A stretch of DNA of 64,000 bases from Oegoconia quadripuncta (Eukaryota > Arthropoda > Insecta > Lepidoptera > Autostichidae). The stretch covers positions 17,174,618 to 17,238,617 of the forward strand of contig OX438759.1 of the NCBI GenBank assembly GCA_949316235.1, read 5' to 3'. The notes beneath the pieces are model-generated. The model searched no databases and was not told where the DNA came from. It saw only the letters and a program-made list of their open reading frames with translations. The position numbers were made by a program, and so were the translations under genes. Positions within the stretch are counted from its first letter, which is position 1, and each line of letters opens with the position of its first letter. Shown here in pieces: positions 60,186 through 64,000 of the stretch.

Positions 60186-60759
60186 CGGTGAAGTAAAAGT
60201 TGATTGACTTGTAAAGTATTCGACAATATAAATTGCAGACTTTGAAATGTTTCCCATATTTAGAACGCCCAGCTCTATAATGTTAATTTCTATTCATCAC
60301 GTTACTATCATTATTCAGAAAGACTCTCATAAAAGAAGCGGGAATATATTTTACATGTTAACAAGGTATTTATCGGACTTGTCTTGTATAATAGCAATTT
60401 CCTTGCAGCTAAAGATTAGTTGCCGTATTTAGTTAGATGAGTTCCTTTCATATTATACTTGGTTGTCAACTCAAACTGGGTTAAAGTAATCATTACCTAA
60501 AACTAGAGTTTGTAAGTTTATTAAACTAAAAGTGAACTAACACTCCTTGTCATAGAACGTACGCACGTATTTGATGAAATAATTACTAAAAACATCCCAA
60601 AATTTCGAAACCCAGACTCAGCTTCACATTTCGTTATTAAACTCCGCCGAATGGATTAAACTATTCTTGCTTTTCACGAAAAACGGGCGGATCAGAAAAA
60701 CAAAAAACCACACGACTCGCCTACACTTAACACTAAGATTAAGGAACTACCCTATTTAC
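60186..60759. other. Possible intron start; no repeat recognised
   Basis: Lies downstream (minus strand) of the candidate splice donor at 60759. No repeat family that I can place. Confidence 0.3.
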
Positions 60760-61035
60760 CTTCAAAAAAGATTTCATCCAAACACAGCCACTTCACACAC
60801 ACAGCACTATCCAAATCTATATACGTATTTGTAATTTTTGCACACAATATTACACAGAACAGTATTACATGCTATTTACACTGATTACACGTAATATAAC
60901 TGCAATTTTCATTTATGAATCTCTGAATACGAAGCGACGGCACGACGTAGCGGGTACTACGGGCTACGCGCGGGCTACGACTGCCGTAGACCTCTCCCCT
61001 CGCCGCGTTTCTGCTCTCCTCTGCCGCGAAAATGT
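60760..61035 (-). promoter_or_regulatory. Candidate CpG-dense promoter and first non-coding exon
   Basis: 60945-61030 is strikingly GC- and CpG-rich (GACGTAGCGGGTACTACGGG, CTACGCGCGGGCTACGACTG) within AT-rich DNA. On the minus strand it is followed by an insect initiator-like TAATCAGTGTAAA near 60882. About 120 bases later comes AAG followed by GTAAAT, a good splice-donor form at 60760/60759. There is no ATG-led frame of note in between, so a 5' untranslated exon of a gene transcribed leftward is the natural reading. If so, much of this window could be its first intron. I cannot identify the gene. Confidence 0.35.
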
Positions 61036-61040
61036 CCATA

Positions 61041-61454
61041 TTGTTTTTGTTTTATTTCTCTGTTATATTATATTCATGAAGCAACAATGGATAATTATAT
61101 GACAGGTTTGACCACTGTTCAATTTCGCTTATTCATAATGCACTTGTTTTTTTGCAATTAAATCAACATTTTGGTAATTATCGGTAATCTAGTTGAGGTT
61201 AACTTCTGACAAATAATAAGTGCAGACGAGAATTCAGAGCACTATAATCATTCATCCCTTTATGAGAAACCAGAAGGTGATAAAGGCTCGTCTGGCCGTT
61301 TATGGCGGGGAGCTGATTCCAATACTGATGTACGAGAGTGAATATTGTGAATGGTAGGAGAAGTATGGTAATAGAAAATGGTGCAATGGAAATTAGATTA
61401 TTGAGAAGAGATACTTCGAAAGATGAAATAAGGAGTAGTGTAATTAGGAAGTCA
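61041..61454. other. Nothing recognised
   Basis: Upstream (minus strand) of the candidate promoter. No repeat that I can place. Confidence 0.3.
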
Positions 61455-61565
61455 TTATCATCATATCAGTCACAGGACATCCACTGCTGAACGTACTCGT
61501 AGGCCTCCCCCATAGATTTCCAAACCAACTGCTTATAAAAGGCCTGCATTCAGCGACCTTCATCA
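61455..61565 (-). mobile_element. LT-5 (RTE-like) 3' end
   Basis: Plus text ATTATCATCATATCAGTCAC, AGGACATCCACTGCTGAACG, GTAGGCCTCCCCCATAGATT is the inverse of AATCTATGGGGGAGGCCTAC, CAGCAGTGGATGTCC and a GAT tail. Confidence 0.65.
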
Positions 61566-62374
61566 GAACGTCCGTCCACCCGTTTATCCATCAGAAAAGA
61601 TGTCTGCGAATAATATTTGCAAAACCTAATAATTACTCTCTCCGAGACTTATTTAAGAGTAAAGGATTTTTGACCCTAACGGGAAAAACCGAGCATCGCC
61701 CTCTCCATAAGCTCGATGCGTGACCTTGAGTTTTATTAATTATAGGAATATATAGCGCGGTGTGAAGTACGACTTTATCCACGATTACTTGGTTCAGAAT
61801 TGAAATATTGTTCCTATTTATATATTTATATTTATATATTAAAAGTAAGTAAGTTACTGAGAGTATGTTAAATGAATATTAAGTTATTACATAGCTTTTT
61901 GGGACACGGATACAAAATTCAACTTTAAAAAGCATGCATTGTTAGATTAGATCTCACTATGCCATACCCTCTACTCCCTCCTGTCCTGTTGAATAGTTCT
62001 GTCGGCAGAACTACGGGGATTTTTTTAACCATTAGTTCTGTGATCTATAAGACTGAAGGCAGTCGTGCTAAGTCGGTGACCTAGAGGGGCGGCTTAAAAA
62101 CACTGACTGTCAGGGGGCCAATAGTCACCAACCGCACTAAGCTCACGTGGTGGATCATGATCCATGATGGCCCATGGGCCATACCCTCTCCTAAGGATAG
62201 GATACATATTATATAGGTTTTTGTGACACCTGTAAAGATATCTTTATAACTATTTAGATAAATAAATAAATACAAATAATCCTTTTCGGTGGTCACAAGA
62301 TTGTCACGATATTTCACATTTAATAATGAAATATAAAAAGCTTTATATAACATAAAAACTTGTTTTTAAAAGAA
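61566..62374. other. No gene; palindromic sites
   Basis: ATGGCCCATGGGCCAT at about 62166 is a perfect 16-base palindrome close to TGGATCATGATCCA, another palindrome. They look like part of a repeat that I cannot place. The minus frame 62081-62353 has no domain. Confidence 0.35.
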
Positions 62375-62520
62375 TAACCCCTCGAGTTTCTTACTGGTTC
62401 TTCTCAAGGGAAAATTGCCTTTGAACAAGCAGTAGCTTAAAAATATGTAAAATATGACTATTTTAAGTGTACCCTGTGTACCTACAAAATAAAGCATTTT
62501 TGTGTTTGACTTTGATTGAA
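62375..62520 (-). mobile_element. LT-2 LINE-type 3' end, diverged
   Basis: CGAGTTTCTTACTGGTTCTT, CTCAAGGGAAAATTGCCTTT, AAAGCATTTTTGTGTTTGAC. 62600-62660 beyond it shares TAAAGGTCGTGACGTCAT with the MITE-V arm. Confidence 0.55.
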
Positions 62521-62689
62521 AACCAGCTCTGCGATGTGATGTCAACTATTTGTTCACACCGCAATACGTGACAGCATTGTTCGCAAGCATTTTTGACTTT
62601 GACTTTGCTATTTCTGACCACCCCCATTAGAAATAAAGGTCGTGACGTCATAAAAGTATGTACCAACTTTCAATTATCTACGTCAAATA

Positions 62690-62775
62690 GTTTCTGAAGT
62701 AACAGACGGTAACAGACAGATAGACACCGAAGTGATTCCCTAAGTGTTCCATCTTGCCATTTTCGGTACAGAATA
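62690..62775 (+). mobile_element. LT-9 LINE-type 3' end
   Basis: GTAACAGACGGTAACAGACA, GATAGACACCGAAGTGATTC, CCATTTTCGGTACAGAA. Diverged from 15465. Confidence 0.5.
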
Positions 62776-62924
62776 CAAATAAGATATGTAGATTGTAATT
62801 CAATTCCCTTTCACTTCCCTATTGTCAACGCCTAAAAGGTTTCCGGAAAAATGTAATAACACTGTGAAAAGACAATTTGTGTCAATTAATACTTTATTTA
62901 TAAATTTCTCAAGACTATGATGGT

Positions 62925-63010
62925 AGGTTGACCGACTCCGTGACTCATTGGATATGGAGTTTGCAAAATAGAGGGCGCGGATTCGATTCCCACCGGTACA
63001 AGACTGTTTA
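62925..63010 (+). mobile_element. tRNA-like SINE head
   Basis: CCGACTCCGTGACTCATTGG, GAGGGCGCGGATTCGATTCC, CACCGGTACAAGACTG. A- and B-box-like blocks in the right spacing, but the body is not SINE-A, B, C or D. Too diverged for a tRNA gene and no clover-leaf stem closes. Confidence 0.5.
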
Positions 63011-63026
63011 TGAGCAGACAAACAAA

Positions 63027-63120
63027 TTTTTTTTATTTTTTTTTATTTTTTTTTATTTTATTTATTCAGGTTAACAACAGCCTTAAAACACAGATTTACA
63101 ACTAGATATTATTTAAATTG
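63027..63120 (-). mobile_element. LINE-type 3' end with T-rich tail
   Basis: Three T-rich units (TTTTTTTTATTTTT) then TTTATTCAGGTTAACAACAG; on the minus strand CTGTTGTTAACCTGAATAAA followed by an A-rich tail. Family not determined. Confidence 0.45.
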
Positions 63121-63599
63121 TATAGACTAATAAAAGTTAATCACAAATTATATAAAACAGAGAGTAGATTTGTTTACAAACCGCACTTGTAATAAAAGCA
63201 AATATCGATTGCTGGTTTGATGTAGTACGTTTGACTGTACAAGAATTAAACATATTAAAAATAATATATAAGGTTAAAGGAAATTCAGAGGCAAAGGAAA
63301 TTGAAGACTTAGTTGTTCGAAACGCGATGGGATATGCACTCATGAACCATAATGTACTTACTAGAATATGTAGTATGCCTTATAAAAATACTTGAATAGC
63401 AATATATATGAATAATAATATATATATTGTATATAATATATAGCCGCTATAAACATGTACACAATATTATGTAAGGGATGGATATTACATCAATAGAAAC
63501 AATACATCACTATACACAATGCAAAATACTTATTTAATATAATAATGTAGATCAAAGTAGGGTAGGGTAGAATAGGGCAGAGTAGAATACGTTTATTTA
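63121..63599. other. No gene recognised
   Basis: AT-rich. 63553-63590 repeats GTAGGGTAG / GAATAGGGCAG loosely. Confidence 0.3.
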
Positions 63600-63742
63600 G
63601 ACTTGCTTTTCGCGCCCAGCTTCGTCTGCGTGGAATAATTTTATAGCGGAAATTTGTTTCATCCGTTTCGCCGTGATTGAGCAACAAACAAATAAACAGA
63701 CAAACAAATAAACCTCCAAACTTTCACATTTATAATGGGTTG
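63600..63742 (+). mobile_element. LT-6 LINE-type 3' end
   Basis: CTTTTCGCGCCCAGCTTCGT, TTCATCCGTTTCGCCGTGAT, CAGACAAACAAATAAACCTC, TTTCACATTTATAATGGG. Confidence 0.6.
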
Positions 63743-63746
63743 ATTT

Positions 63747-63998
63747 TACGTGTAAATCTTACAGCACCATGAGACATCCGCGTTTCTGTAGCGCGTCGGG
63801 CATGTTCGCTGAGGCGAGGGTACCTGACTTCTTTGCTGTTATGAGAGCACGCGTGGCCTCTTTTTGGGAGAGACTTCGCTGCTCTGATAACAGCATTCTC
63901 AAGGCAGTGAGTGAAGGACTGGACGGTCCAATTTTTAAATATTGGCTAACTGTACATCTGTTAGCCACAGTTGAGAACCGAAGAGGAAAGATGATAGG
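63747..63998 (+). pseudogene. LINE reverse-transcriptase C-terminal remnant
   Basis: One plus frame is open to the edge of the window: TMRHPRFCSASGMFAEARVP, DFFAVMRARVASFWERLRCS, then DNSILKAVSEGLDGP. The pattern RFxSASxMFAEARxxxFxAxxRxRxASxWxRLRxSxNSxL is familiar from the C-terminal end of Lepidoptera R1/Jockey-type LINE proteins. It has no catalytic motif, begins abruptly beside an LT-6 end, and continues past the right edge. The 69-codon minus frame is its antisense. Confidence 0.65.
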
Positions 63999-64000
63999 TC

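Overview
This window reads as repeat-saturated, AT-rich insect nuclear DNA, most likely from a moth or butterfly. The grounds are: an intact BEL/Pao retrotransposon, an intact mariner, many short retrotransposon tails of the type common in Lepidoptera, four dispersed tRNA-like SINE families, long TG microsatellites embedded in repeats, and a short TTAGG run (the ancestral insect telomere unit). I found no host protein-coding exon that I can defend. The intact coding capacity is mobile: a mariner transposase (24900-25973, minus) and the gag and pol of a 7.6-kb BEL/Pao element (29156-36755). The window is therefore probably intergenic or intronic. The only candidate host signal is a CpG-dense patch with a possible initiator and splice donor at 60760-61035 (minus).

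Layout. 1-13 kb: LINE 3' tails, SINEs, a repeat family carrying TG tracts (1554 and 8098), and small foldback elements. 13.5-15.1 kb: a tandem array of a 182-bp unit. 15-24.8 kb: truncated LINE ends (one RTE-like, 18560) and SINEs. 24.87-26.15 kb: complete mariner with TA target duplications. 28.6-29.0 kb: 55-bp tandem array made from a LINE tail. 29.16-36.76 kb: BEL/Pao with identical 709-bp LTRs and ATACA duplications; gag and pol share a frame and are separated by one UAG followed by CAA UUA. 41.0-46.0 kb: a nested stack in which an old LTR was hit by a MITE, and that by a 4.4-kb LTR element with identical 141-bp LTRs and almost no coding content. 47.4-49.1 kb: a near-perfect palindrome made from one end of a Tc1/mariner-type transposon. 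49-60 kb: SINEs, LINE tails and MITEs inserted into one another. 60.8-61.0 kb: candidate promoter. 61-64 kb: LINE remnants, including a reverse transcriptase C-terminus running toward the right edge.

Family names used below are local labels, not database names. SINE-A: tRNA-like head, then a body ending in GTGATTGAGGTCAAGT and poly-A. SINE-B: head GTTTGGTGTAGTGGTTAG, body with CATCTGGTATCCATAATAC. SINE-C: head related to GACCGATTGGTG. SINE-D: tRNA-like head, body with AAACGGTGAAGGAAAACA, tail of GAT repeats. R-E: poly-A repeat with CCCAAGGTTGTAGGAT. LT-1 to LT-9 are LINE-type 3' ends. The intact retrotransposon and mariner could supply their own proteins; SINEs, MITEs and the non-coding LTR element depend on enzymes encoded elsewhere. 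All assignments come from reading motifs; no database search was possible.
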